Assembly (NCBI GenBank): GCA_964389675.1
Contig: CAYMEV010000022.1
Coordinates: forward strand, 1-57,785
Source: CAYMEV01 sp964389675 [NCBI: uncultured Candidatus Sumerlaeota bacterium]
Lineage (GTDB): Bacteria > CAYMEV01
Direction: 5' to 3'
DNA: 57,785 nt
In this document: piece by piece, positions 17,008 through 25,131 of the stretch
Numbering within the stretch: position 1 is the stretch's first letter
Layout of the letters: each line of letters opens with the position of its first letter
Notes under the pieces: generated by a model
What the model was told of the DNA's origin: nothing
The model's input: only the letters and a program-made list of their open reading frames with translations
The model's database searches: none
Made by a program: the position numbers and the translations under genes

Positions 17008-18006
17008 CTATTTCCAGGAATTAAGGAAATCTTTGAAAGTTGGGGTAAGTACGTCATCAGGGTACTTGGTAATATATGATTCGAGTGATTTCTTTGCTTC
17101 TTCAAGCAATGCCTTGTCTTCAGTTATTTCGGGGTTTGCAATATACTGCAGGACGATCTGCTTGTGTGCTTCCTGATTATTCTCATCAATTTCGAGTGTC
17201 TTCTTAAACCATTCTATTGCCTTGCCGGTATCGGAATCTGAAGTTTGAGTATAAAGGACGCCTATATTAAAAGGTATGCTTGCATCCTTGACACCCTGTT
17301 CTATAGAAAGATCATAGGCTTTTTCCCATATCTGAATGGCTTTTGCAATGTAATAGTCATACTTGTTGAGATCGGTATCTTTCATCTTATTGTATATTTC
17401 ACCAAGGGTTACAAAGCTCGGAAGGTCTTCAGGGTTCAGCTCGGTTACTTTTACGAATGATTTCTCAGCATCTTCCAGCCTGTTGTTTTTGTAAAAGACA
17501 GTCCCCATGCTTTTATATGCCCTGTAAAGGTCTTTTCCAAGCCCTTCCTCGTTTTCGATTGCTACAAGAAACTGCTTTATGGCTTCTTCATCATTACCCT
17601 GTTCGACATAATCAAGGGCTTTATTGTAGGCAGCAGCAGCAACATCCCTTGGAGTAGTGGACATTTCCTGCATTGCTTCAAGGCTTGGCATTACAAAATC
17701 CAGTGTAACGGTATAACCCATTCGTATTTTCTGCTCGCCTTTTATAGTTGCGTAGCCTTCCTTTTCTGCTGTAACAATGAATATATCAGGGGTCAGGCCC
17801 GCGTACTCATATTTGCCTTTTTCGTCAGTTTTGGTCTCTAGAACGGAATCTTCATATTTTGTGTTTTTCAGGGTTATTGTGACATCAGCTACGGGTTCAT
17901 CCTTTTCATCAACAACTTTGCCCTCAATCCTTCCCCTTGTATCTGCAGACAATAAAGGAAGGAATATTAATATCAGGGTAAGAATGCAAAATAATCTCTT
18001 TGTCAT
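17008..18006 (-). CDS. exported protein with carboxypeptidase-regulatory-like and TPR domains
   Basis: A 332-residue protein with a signal peptide (KRLFCILTLILIFLPLLSA/D). Residues about 22-100 form a transthyretin-like CarboxypepD_reg domain (GRIEGKVVDEKDEPVADVTI, KYEYAGLTPDIFIVTAEKEGY). Residues about 120-320 hold five or so tetratricopeptide repeats (LYRAYKSMGTVFYKNNRL, PFNIGVLYTQTSDSDTGKAI). This pairing occurs in periplasmic or outer-membrane-associated scaffold proteins; a specific partner is not evident. AAGGAG is well spaced from the ATG. It follows recJ by 29 bases on the same strand and could be co-transcribed. Its 3' end is the shared hairpin at 16976. Confidence 0.8.
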   Translation of the reverse strand: MTKRLFCILTLILIFLPLLSADTRGRIEGKVVDEKDEPVADVTITLKNTKYEDSVLETKTDEKGKYEYAGLTPDIFIVTAEKEGYATIKGEQKIRMGYTVTLDFVMPSLEAMQEMSTTPRDVAAAAYNKALDYVEQGNDEEAIKQFLVAIENEEGLGKDLYRAYKSMGTVFYKNNRLEDAEKSFVKVTELNPEDLPSFVTLGEIYNKMKDTDLNKYDYYIAKAIQIWEKAYDLSIEQGVKDASIPFNIGVLYTQTSDSDTGKAIEWFKKTLEIDENNQEAHKQIVLQYIANPEITEDKALLEEAKKSLESYITKYPDDVLTPTFKDFLNSWK

Positions 18007-18035
18007 TTATGAATCTCCTTTTCTAATTTATATGA

Positions 18036-19847
18036 CTAATATATTCTTATATCCTTTATTTTCATCTGGATAATCTCTCTGTCATTTTTTATTATGGTTC
18101 CTGGAATAAATGCCGTATCAACCAGTGCATTATCCCTTTTAACATCCTCAAGGTATTTGCCGAAATTAAATCCAAATGCCTGAAACTTATCATTGTTGTC
18201 AGTAAGATCCAGTAGAAGGTGCTTTTCATTTATTACCTTCGGGAAATTTATTACCCTTAAAGCTTTAACAGCAAAAAGCGGCCTGGGGTTTCCACTTCCG
18301 AATGGCGATAGAAGATGCAGCTCTTTTATGAGTCTTTTGTTTATATCACCCAGTTTGATCATAGCATCAATATTAAGGACGCGGGTTGGCGGTTTTCCGT
18401 TGAAGTGGCTTATTGCAGCTTCATTGAGCTTTGATCTTAGAAGAGCTATTTTTTTCTTTTCAACAAATAGCCCTAAAGCCATCTTGTGGCCGCCGAACTG
18501 GATCAGCAGCTTTGATTCTGCATCATTTTCATCACAGATATCCGAAATATTTGAAAAGGCCTGGAAGAGGTCAAATTCATCATCGCTTGAAGACTCCATG
18601 TCCTTGCCAAGGTAGGAATTGTTGAACCCCATATAATAACGGGCACTGCCATAGCCTATATTATCCTTGTCAATGGATATTACACAAGCAGGATAGAGAT
18701 GCCTCTCGGTTAATTTAGATGCAACGATGTCAATTACTCCCTTGTGCCATCCCTCTTTTGCTATAACAATAAATTTATCTTTATAGTATTCATTTTTCTG
18801 GAAAATATCCTCAGCTTCTTTGTAGATTCTTGTCTGAATAGCCTGTCTTGAAAGGTTTATATTTTCAAGCTGATTAACAAGCTCTTCAGCTTCCCTGAGG
18901 TTTTTCGACAGGAGAAGCTTTATGGCCATATTAGCATCATCCAGACGGCCTGCAGCATTGAGCCTTGGACCGATCCGGAAGCTGATATCCTCTGATGTAA
19001 GTTCTTTTGAATTAAGGTTAAGAAGGCTTTTCATAGCCTTCAAACCGGGATTATTTGTCCTTGTTGCCTCGGCAAGCCCCTTTTTTACTATTATCCTGTT
19101 TTCGCCTACAAGCTTTGCCACATCAGCTACAGTACCTATTGCAGTCAGTTCAAGGAAAGGTTTTAAGGAAAAATCAGCTGAAAACCTCGACTTAATGCCC
19201 TGGATGAGCTTGAAAATTATTCCGCAGCCGGCCAGGCTTTTGTCAGGGTAATAGCAGTCCTTCCTCAACGGGTTTACTACTGCATAGGCACCGTGTTTCA
19301 GCGGCAGGTCACCCCATGGTTCATGGTGGTCAGTAATAATGATATCAAGATTAGGTTTCGAGTGCGCATGCTCTACAACATTAAAGGCTGAAATGCCCCA
19401 GTCAGCAGTTATTATCAATGTAACACCCATCTGGCTTGCTGTATCTATGACTTCGAGGGGAATTCCGTCTATGCCCCCCTTTGCCCTGCTGACAATATAA
19501 TAGATCGGTTTTATTTTCATTAAATTGAAAAGGAAAATAAGCATTACTGTTGATGTTATGCCATCCACATCATTATCGCTTATTATAAGGACCCTTTCAT
19601 GCTTCTGGCTTGCTTTAAGGATTCTCTCAACGACCATATCCATATCTTTCATCGAAAAAGGATTGAACAGGTTTGAAAGGTCAATATTGAGGAAATTGTC
19701 AATCTTTGCAGGATCTGTATAGCCCCTGTTTATAAGTATCTGGGAGGCAATAGGGCTCAGGTTGAATTCTTTTGATATATTCTCCTGAACTTCAACATTC
19801 TGCGGGATAATCCTCCATCTAAGCCTGTTTGAATGTATTTCATTCAT
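18036..19847 (-). CDS. recJ: single-stranded-DNA 5'-3' exonuclease RecJ
   Basis: A 603-residue DHH-family exonuclease acting in recombination and mismatch repair. Motif I is DNDVDGITST (91-100), motif III TDHHEPWGD (about 172-180) with the DHH triad, motif II ITADWGIS near 147, and motif IV GPRLNAAGRLDDANMA in the middle. The DHHA1 domain and the C-terminal OB domain follow (LLIQFGGHKMALG, LLSPFGSGNPRPLF). Length is near the usual 550-600. The start is ATG 19847 by homology to the N-terminal NRLRW; no ribosome site is seen. It lies 60 bases after the UDP-glucuronate decarboxylase gene on the same strand. Confidence 0.95.
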   Translation of the reverse strand: MNEIHSNRLRWRIIPQNVEVQENISKEFNLSPIASQILINRGYTDPAKIDNFLNIDLSNLFNPFSMKDMDMVVERILKASQKHERVLIISDNDVDGITSTVMLIFLFNLMKIKPIYYIVSRAKGGIDGIPLEVIDTASQMGVTLIITADWGISAFNVVEHAHSKPNLDIIITDHHEPWGDLPLKHGAYAVVNPLRKDCYYPDKSLAGCGIIFKLIQGIKSRFSADFSLKPFLELTAIGTVADVAKLVGENRIIVKKGLAEATRTNNPGLKAMKSLLNLNSKELTSEDISFRIGPRLNAAGRLDDANMAIKLLLSKNLREAEELVNQLENINLSRQAIQTRIYKEAEDIFQKNEYYKDKFIVIAKEGWHKGVIDIVASKLTERHLYPACVISIDKDNIGYGSARYYMGFNNSYLGKDMESSSDDEFDLFQAFSNISDICDENDAESKLLIQFGGHKMALGLFVEKKKIALLRSKLNEAAISHFNGKPPTRVLNIDAMIKLGDINKRLIKELHLLSPFGSGNPRPLFAVKALRVINFPKVINEKHLLLDLTDNNDKFQAFGFNFGKYLEDVKRDNALVDTAFIPGTIIKNDREIIQMKIKDIRIY

Positions 19848-19907
19848 TATAAAACCAAAAACTTTCCTATATCATTTATTTTATAATATATGCTAATAAC
19901 AAAAAAA

Positions 19908-20861
19908 TCAATTAAACTTTTTCTTTTTAAGGTAATTATCAAAGGATTTGACCGTTTTTACAAGACCTTCCCTGAGTTTCACCTCAGGATACCAGTTGAG
20001 AAGCTGATTAGCTTTTTGAATATCAGGTTTTCTCTTAACGGGATCATCATCAGGCAATTGTTTATAGACCGTCTTTGAAGAAGATCCTGTAATATCGATT
20101 ACCATTTCTGCAAGCTCAGATATGGTTACCTCTTCGGGATTACCAAGGTTTATAGGCCCGATTGTCTTATCTGTATCCATAAGCAGTAAAAGGGCTTCTA
20201 TCATATCTGATATATAGCAGAATGACCTTGTCTGGCTGCCATCCCCGTATATTGTAAGATTTTCATTGTTGAGAGCCTGGTAAATGAAGTTGGTTATTAC
20301 TCTGCCGTCCTTTATGGCCATTCTGGGGCCATATGTATTGAATATCCTTGCTATCCTGATATCAACATTGTTCTGCCTGTGATAATCCATAAAGAGTGTT
20401 TCTGCTACCCTTTTGCCTTCGTCATAACAGCTCCTTTTGCCTATTGGGTTGACATAGCCCCAGTAGTCTTCCTTTTGTGGATGCCTCTGAGGATCCCCAT
20501 AGACTTCAGAAGTTGATGAAAAAAGTACCTTGGCTTTTATTCGCTTTGCCAGCCCCAGCATATTTATGGAACCCATGACGGATGTCTTTACTGTTTTAAC
20601 AGGATTATACTGGTAGTGGATGGGTGATGCCGGGCATGCAAGGTGAAATATCTCATCTACTTCCAGCAGTATCGGATTGATTACATCATGCCTTATTATC
20701 TCAAAACTGGTATTCTTTTTCAGATGAGATATATTCTGCATGCTCCCGGTATAGAAATTATCCAGGCAAATGACATAATGTCCAAGATCGAGGCACCTTT
20801 CACATAGGTGACTGCCGATAAAACCGGCGCCCCCGGTTATCAAAACAACTTTATGTTCCAT
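19908..20861 (-). CDS. uxs: UDP-glucuronate decarboxylase (UDP-xylose synthase)
   Basis: A 317-residue short-chain dehydrogenase-fold enzyme that converts UDP-glucuronate to UDP-xylose for surface polysaccharides. NAD-binding GGAGFIGS lies at residues 10-17, the UXS hallmark [15 protein letters not shown] near 73-87, the catalytic Ser in [10 protein letters not shown] and YDEGK with Tyr146 and Lys150. [13 protein letters not shown] and [14 protein letters not shown] complete the family pattern. The ATG is only ten bases from the 3' end of tRNA-Glu and no ribosome binding site is present. If the tRNA precursor is processed, the mRNA would be nearly leaderless. Recj follows on the same strand. 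Confidence 0.92.
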   Translation of the reverse strand: MEHKVVLITGGAGFIGSHLCERCLDLGHYVICLDNFYTGSMQNISHLKKNTSFEIIRHDVINPILLEVDEIFHLACPASPIHYQYNPVKTVKTSVMGSINMLGLAKRIKAKVLFSSTSEVYGDPQRHPQKEDYWGYVNPIGKRSCYDEGKRVAETLFMDYHRQNNVDIRIARIFNTYGPRMAIKDGRVITNFIYQALNNENLTIYGDGSQTRSFCYISDMIEALLLLMDTDKTIGPINLGNPEEVTISELAEMVIDITGSSSKTVYKQLPDDDPVKRKPDIQKANQLLNWYPEVKLREGLVKTVKSFDNYLKKKKFN

Positions 20862-20870
20862 AACTTATAC

Positions 20871-20943
20871 GACCCCAACGGGTTTCGAACCCGTGTCACC
20901 GGCGTGAGAGGCCGATATCCTAGACCACTAGACGATGGGGTCA
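20871..20943 (-). tRNA. tRNA-Glu (CUC)
   Basis: Acceptor GACCCCA/TGGGGTC, D arm GTCTAGTGGTCTAGGA, anticodon loop CTCTCAC with anticodon CTC, T arm ACGGG-TTCGAAA-CCCGT, discriminator G, no CCA. Separated from tRNA-Gln by two bases and from the uxs ATG by nine. Confidence 0.94.
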
Positions 20944-20945
20944 AC

Positions 20946-21015
20946 TGGGGAGAGAGGATTTGAACCCCTATACCCAAAGCCAGAGTCTGGTGTCCTACCG
21001 TTGAACGACTCCCCA
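20946..21015 (-). tRNA. tRNA-Gln (CUG)
   Basis: Acceptor TGGGGAG/CTCCCCA with the U-A first pair typical of glutamine tRNA, anticodon loop CTCTGGC with anticodon CTG, T arm AGGGG-TTCAAAT-CCTCT, discriminator G. First gene of the tRNA-Gln, tRNA-Glu, uxs run. Confidence 0.93.
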
Positions 21016-21100
21016 AAAACTTCCAAAATTATATAGATTTCCTAAAACATATCAAGTAAAATCTTTAAGATATATCATAAAAAATAAAAAATATACAGAA

Positions 21101-21158
21101 GGGCTTTCGCACGGCGTTTTTGAACCGACTGGCATTAAAAACCAGCTGTGCAGGGTGG
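21101..21158 (+). promoter_or_regulatory. candidate structured mRNA leader before the YkgJ-type gene
   Basis: The 60 bases before the gene can form a small three-way junction: GCAC (21109) pairs with GTGC (21151), enclosing CGG/CCG with a U-rich loop and CTGG/CCAG with an A-rich loop. The last paired bases adjoin the AGGGTGG ribosome site. No known riboswitch class recognised. Confidence 0.3.
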
Positions 21159-21162
21159 CAGT

Positions 21163-21726
21163 ATGAACAGTATTTCTGAAAAGAACCTGCTTAGCGTGTA
21201 TTCACTTTACGATAAGCTGATCAGCCCTATTGACAGGGTCTGGTCATCCTTTTTAGGCAAGTACGGGGATCATGTCTCCTGCAGGCCCGGGTGTTCATTG
21301 TGCTGTGAAAAAGGCCTTACTTTCTTTCCGGTGGAAGTATTCTATGCAGCTTATCATATCAGCAGAAACAGGGTTCTTCTTTCTGAATTAATCAGAAACA
21401 ACCATAGGGAAAAGGACAGGTGCATATTCCTTAGGGAGAATAAATGTTTTATATATCCTTTCAGGCCCATGCTTTGCAGGACATTCGGACTGCCGGTGAT
21501 GTACCTGGATGGTGAGAGCTATCTATTCGACATATGCGGCAAGAACCTTGAAGGGATGGTCATCGAAGAGCTGGACCTGAAATGTGTATTGAATATGGAT
21601 GCCCTGAACCAGAAGCTTGTGAATATAAACCGTTTATTTTCTGAGATGATGGGAATTGATAAATCTGCAAGATATACTGCTCAAAAGGTTCTTGAACTTT
21701 TGCAGGATACTGGGAGTCACAAATAA
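21163..21726 (+). CDS. YkgJ-family cysteine cluster protein
   Basis: About 187 residues with the YkgJ/CxxCxxCC pattern: CRPGCSLCC near residue 37, then DRCIFLRENKCFIYPFRPMLCRTFG, which carries the other conserved cysteines. This family (PF03692) is thought to bind zinc or an iron-sulfur cluster; its biological role is not established. C-terminal part is helical. I start at ATG 21163, preceded by AGGGTGG; a GTG at 21148 in frame would lie inside the leader stem. It is monocistronic, followed after 70 bases by a separately promoted PilZ gene. Confidence 0.82.
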   Translation: MNSISEKNLLSVYSLYDKLISPIDRVWSSFLGKYGDHVSCRPGCSLCCEKGLTFFPVEVFYAAYHISRNRVLLSELIRNNHREKDRCIFLRENKCFIYPFRPMLCRTFGLPVMYLDGESYLFDICGKNLEGMVIEELDLKCVLNMDALNQKLVNINRLFSEMMGIDKSARYTAQKVLELLQDTGSHK

Positions 21727-21733
21727 TTATTAT

Positions 21734-21762
21734 TTGAAAAGTTAGCAATTATATGATATAGT
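21734..21762 (+). promoter_or_regulatory. sigma-70-type promoter for the PilZ operon
   Basis: TTGAAA (21734-21739), 17-base spacer, TATAGT (21757-21762), 36 bases before the ATG of the PilZ gene. Spacing and both hexamers are close to consensus. Confidence 0.5.
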
Positions 21763-21798
21763 GGAAATGGTATTCCGAGTTAGGGGATATAGCATTTT

Positions 21799-22524
21799 AT
21801 GACGAAGATAAATGTATTATTTCACGGTGATAAAGAAAAATTTAAGCATGTAAAGGGATTATTTCCGTCAGATAAATTCAGTTTCCATCATATTAATGAT
21901 TTATCTTTTACAGAGTCACAAATAATTGACAAGAACCCGAAGATTGTCTTTATATCCATTCTAAAACAGCAGAAGTTGAATGATATACCAGCACAGGTGC
22001 TTGAAAAGCAAAGGCATATGTCTTACTACTTTTTAATAGCTATCTTATCTGAAGATACTGAATATATGAAAGAACTGATATTAAAAAGCGGGTTTGATGA
22101 TGTTATCCTTGAGCCTTTTACAAAGGAAACAGCAGAGAGGATTGAAGGGCTTATTACTACGCCGAGGCGTGAGATCAGGGCAATACTGGTCCAGGGATGG
22201 GCTATTGAGAATGAGGACAAAAGCTTCTTTTTTGCAAAATCAAGGGACCTCAGCAGGTCCGGTATGATGTTTGAAGCTTCAAAAGACCTTTCTCTCGGGC
22301 AGGAGGTAAAGGTGAGTTTTGTCATGCCGATAATCAAGGAAAACATTACCGTTACCGGGAAAATAGTAAGGAGAATACCACCAGGTGCACAGGGAGAGTA
22401 CACCAGATATGCCCTTAATTTTGTGAATATTCCGAGGTATTCGCAGAAGGTTCTTGACCAATTTTTCCATGAGGAGCAGGTTGATGAAGGAAAATCAGAT
22501 AAAGACAGTATGTCCAAAATGTAA
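21799..22524 (+). CDS. PilZ-domain protein with receiver-like N-terminus
   Basis: A 241-residue cytoplasmic protein. Residues about 1-115 resemble a response-regulator-like alpha/beta fold (KNPKIVFISILK, YYFLIAILSEDTEYM, SGFDDVILEPFTKETAERI), though the phospho-acceptor aspartate is not evident. The C-terminal part, from about 120, is a PilZ domain: an RRE/RAI arginine stretch, then the DLSRSGMMF signature and a beta-barrel (VKVSFVMPIIKENITVTGKI). PilZ domains bind cyclic di-GMP. The R...DxSxxG pattern is largely kept, so binding is plausible. Possible outputs are pili, motility or exopolysaccharide, consistent with the glycosyltransferase genes downstream. It overlaps the next gene by about 41 bases. 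Confidence 0.8.
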   Translation: MTKINVLFHGDKEKFKHVKGLFPSDKFSFHHINDLSFTESQIIDKNPKIVFISILKQQKLNDIPAQVLEKQRHMSYYFLIAILSEDTEYMKELILKSGFDDVILEPFTKETAERIEGLITTPRREIRAILVQGWAIENEDKSFFFAKSRDLSRSGMMFEASKDLSLGQEVKVSFVMPIIKENITVTGKIVRRIPPGAQGEYTRYALNFVNIPRYSQKVLDQFFHEEQVDEGKSDKDSMSKM

Positions 22525-22927
22525 AAGCCAGTACATAATAGAAAAGGATAAATCCGGACTGCATTATATCTGCCCGCAGTGCAGTTATAAGATACCCCTT
22601 TATAACAAATTCATTGAGCTTTCAGCAAAGAATTACAGCAAGACAATAGAAGATAATACAGGGGTACTCATTATTGTCTTTGTGGCAGACTGGAGTCAGC
22701 CATCTAAAAACTATGACATCCCTATGAAAAAAATAGCAAATCAGTACTATAATAAAATAAGAATTGCTGTCTATGATATTGCAGAATCAGAAGAGCATGC
22801 AAAAGAGCTTAAAATATTTTCCATCCCGACTATTCTAATCTTTAAGGACCAGAACCAGAAAGAAAGGCTGGAGGGATTCTTTTCCGCTGAAGAACTGTCA
22901 ATTTATATTGAAAGACATCTTTCATAG
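22484..22927 (+). CDS. zinc-ribbon plus thioredoxin-fold protein lacking CXXC
   Basis: A 147-residue protein. Residues 10-33 form a zinc ribbon (CPKC at 10-13, CPQC at 30-33). Residues about 50-147 have the thioredoxin fold: VLIIVFVADWSQPSKNYD, then IRIAVYDI, the cis-proline loop SIPTILIF and FFSAEEL. At the active-site position (WCxxC in thioredoxins) it has WSQPS, so both redox cysteines are serine and disulfide exchange is not expected. The start at Met 22484 fits GAGGAG seven bases upstream. A longer reading from TTG 22454 is unlikely. It overlaps the PilZ gene and precedes a GT4 gene by eight bases. A structural or binding role in that operon is an inference. Confidence 0.78.
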   Translation: MKENQIKTVCPKCKSQYIIEKDKSGLHYICPQCSYKIPLYNKFIELSAKNYSKTIEDNTGVLIIVFVADWSQPSKNYDIPMKKIANQYYNKIRIAVYDIAESEEHAKELKIFSIPTILIFKDQNQKERLEGFFSAEELSIYIERHLS

Positions 22928-22935
22928 CCGGCATT

Positions 22936-24036
22936 ATGAAACTCTGTATTGATGCAAGACCTCTTCTGGGCAATATGACGGGAATAGCAAACTACGTATT
23001 CCACATTGTAAAAAACATAAGCCAGATTGACCATGACCTTACAATAAAATGCTTTTATGCTTCAATTAGGGCCCGCAGGAAGAAGCTGTTTGCAAATAAT
23101 GATAAAATAGAAGAATACAGGTACATGATCCCCAACAGGCTCCTTAATTATTTCTGGTCCTATGCCGGCCTTCCGAAAGTTGAATGGTTAACAGGGGATG
23201 TTGATGTAATACATGCAACAAACTACTATTATATGCCCCATAAAAAGAAGGCAAGGCTTATAACCACTGTACATGATATAAACTTTTTGAAATACAGGCA
23301 TTTTGCATCAAAGGACATTAAAAGTATCATAACAGGAAGACTAGGCAAATTCCTTATAAAAAGCAATTTTATAATAACCCCCTCCAACAGCGTAAAAAAT
23401 GATATACTGGAATATTTCAGGGACATAGACGAATCTAAAATAAAGCCTATATACCATGGGATTGACCCAATTTACAGCAACCATGAAAGGAATATGGATC
23501 CAATAATCAGCGACGACTATATACTTGCTGTCGGAAGCTTTATACCCAGGAAAAATTTTAATAGGCTTATAAAGGCATTTTCTCAAATCAGCAGTTCTGA
23601 ACTGAAGGATACCAGGCTTGTGATTGCAGGGCCAGTTCCAGGTAAAGTCAGGGCGGATAAAGAAGAATATGCCAGAAAGAATATAATCATCTATGATTAT
23701 ATATCACAGGAAAGCCTGATAAATCTCTATAAATATGCAAAACTGTTTGTAATGCCCTCCCTTGATGAAGGTTTCTGCTTCCCTGTTATAGAGGCACAAT
23801 CCATGGGGATTCCGGTTGTTATTTCTGATATCCCGGTATTTAGAGAAATTGCCGGTGATTCAGCTCTGTATTTTTCCCCCATGGATACTGGAGCCATTGC
23901 TGATAGAATCCTTTATTCCATTAATAATGCTGAACTACGTAAGGATCTGGTTCAGAAGGGCTATGATAATCTGGCCAGGTATAACTGGTCAGAGTCTGCA
24001 AGAAAGCATTTAGAGCTTTATGAAAGATGTTTATAG
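22936..24036 (+). CDS. glycosyltransferase family 4
   Basis: A 366-residue GT-B-fold glycosyltransferase. The N-terminal half contains the acceptor-binding region with MTGIANYVFHIVKNI and VDVIHATNYYYMPH; TTVHDINFLKYRHF is typical. The C-terminal half has the nucleotide-sugar site: DYILAVGSFIPRKNFNRLIKAF and the E-x7-E motif in MPSLDEGFCFPVIEAQSMG. It acts at the cytoplasmic face in cell-envelope polysaccharide or lipopolysaccharide synthesis; sugar and acceptor are unknown. Start ATG 22936 has a poor ribosome site, suggesting coupling to the thioredoxin-fold gene. Four bases separate it from the next glycosyltransferase. Confidence 0.9.
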   Translation: MKLCIDARPLLGNMTGIANYVFHIVKNISQIDHDLTIKCFYASIRARRKKLFANNDKIEEYRYMIPNRLLNYFWSYAGLPKVEWLTGDVDVIHATNYYYMPHKKKARLITTVHDINFLKYRHFASKDIKSIITGRLGKFLIKSNFIITPSNSVKNDILEYFRDIDESKIKPIYHGIDPIYSNHERNMDPIISDDYILAVGSFIPRKNFNRLIKAFSQISSSELKDTRLVIAGPVPGKVRADKEEYARKNIIIYDYISQESLINLYKYAKLFVMPSLDEGFCFPVIEAQSMGIPVVISDIPVFREIAGDSALYFSPMDTGAIADRILYSINNAELRKDLVQKGYDNLARYNWSESARKHLELYERCL

Positions 24037-24039
24037 TCT

Positions 24040-25083
24040 ATGAGTAAAAAGATACTGGTTGATGGAAGGTATATAACAAGGGAAGGGACAGGGATATCAT
24101 TCTATACCAGAGAGCTTATAAGGGTCTTATCTCTCTGCCCGGAAATAGAGCTTACAGTCCTTGACACACCTGACGGAAATGCTCAGTATAGAAATAAGAT
24201 AATTACAAACTATGGCCGGGAAAATCACTCAACCAGCCTGCTATGGTATTCATTCGGCCTTCAGAGGCAGCTTAAGCGTGAGAGGTATGATATATTTCAT
24301 TCGCCTGCATTCAATCTTCCTATTACATCATTCATCAAAAAGACTGTAACAATACACGACCTGACCCCGTTTCTGGTCCCGGAAGGCATGCCTCTAAAGT
24401 TCCGTATTTACCTGAAATATGCAATTATAAATTCAGTAAGGACAGCTGACAGGATACTGGCCGATTCAGAATCTGTCAAAAAAGAGCTGTCGGATATATT
24501 CGGAAAAGAAATTTCTGAGAAAACAGCTGTATGGAGCCCCTTATACAGAGATGTTTCACTTTTCAGGCATTCTATTGAGCCTAAAGATATGTATATTCTC
24601 TTTATCGGCAATATGCTTAAAAGAAAAAACCTTGAAATGCTCCTCGATATATTCCCTCATATACAGGAAAAATTTTCCGGTATAAAACTCAAAATTGCAG
24701 GTATTTCTTCAAAAGGGATAAGTAAACCAGGAATAGAGTTCCTGGGATATGTTGACGAAAAGCAGAAAGAGGAGCTTTATAAAAAGGCGTTATTGCTCGT
24801 AGCGCCATCAATCTATGAAGGATTCGGTATTCCCATCCATGAAGCCTTCTTTTATGAGACTCCTGTTCTTGCATCTGATATACAGGTACATAGGGAAACG
24901 GGAGGGGATGCGGCAATTTATTTTAATCCACGAGATCCCGATGACCTTCTGGGTAAAATGGTAAACCTCCTTTCTGACAAAGATCTCAGGAAAACCTGTA
25001 TGCAAAAGGGTATTATACAGCTTCAAAGGTATAAGGAGGACTATTGCCCTGATGATTTATGGAAAATATTTTTACAGCTTTAA
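24040..25083 (+). CDS. glycosyltransferase family 4
   Basis: A 347-residue GT-B-fold enzyme, related to its upstream neighbour. YITREGTGISFYTRELI and IHDLTPFLVPEGMPL are in the N-terminal half; YILFIGNMLKRKNLEMLLDIF and the E-x7-E motif in VAPSIYEGFGIPIHEAFFY are in the C-terminal half. It probably adds a second sugar of the same polysaccharide. It starts four bases after the previous stop and ends 48 bases before the next gene, whose own ribosome site is strong. No signal or transmembrane segment, consistent with a peripheral cytoplasmic enzyme. Confidence 0.9.
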   Translation: MSKKILVDGRYITREGTGISFYTRELIRVLSLCPEIELTVLDTPDGNAQYRNKIITNYGRENHSTSLLWYSFGLQRQLKRERYDIFHSPAFNLPITSFIKKTVTIHDLTPFLVPEGMPLKFRIYLKYAIINSVRTADRILADSESVKKELSDIFGKEISEKTAVWSPLYRDVSLFRHSIEPKDMYILFIGNMLKRKNLEMLLDIFPHIQEKFSGIKLKIAGISSKGISKPGIEFLGYVDEKQKEELYKKALLLVAPSIYEGFGIPIHEAFFYETPVLASDIQVHRETGGDAAIYFNPRDPDDLLGKMVNLLSDKDLRKTCMQKGIIQLQRYKEDYCPDDLWKIFLQL

Positions 25084-25131
25084 AAAAATAATTTATTGTT
25101 AATATAAATTTTTTAAAAGGAGATTTATAAA

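Noticed and set aside
21101-21158. TPP riboswitch
   Set aside because: The GAACC...CTGG...CCAG...AGGG order faintly resembles one, but the CTGAGA element and the five-way layout are absent.
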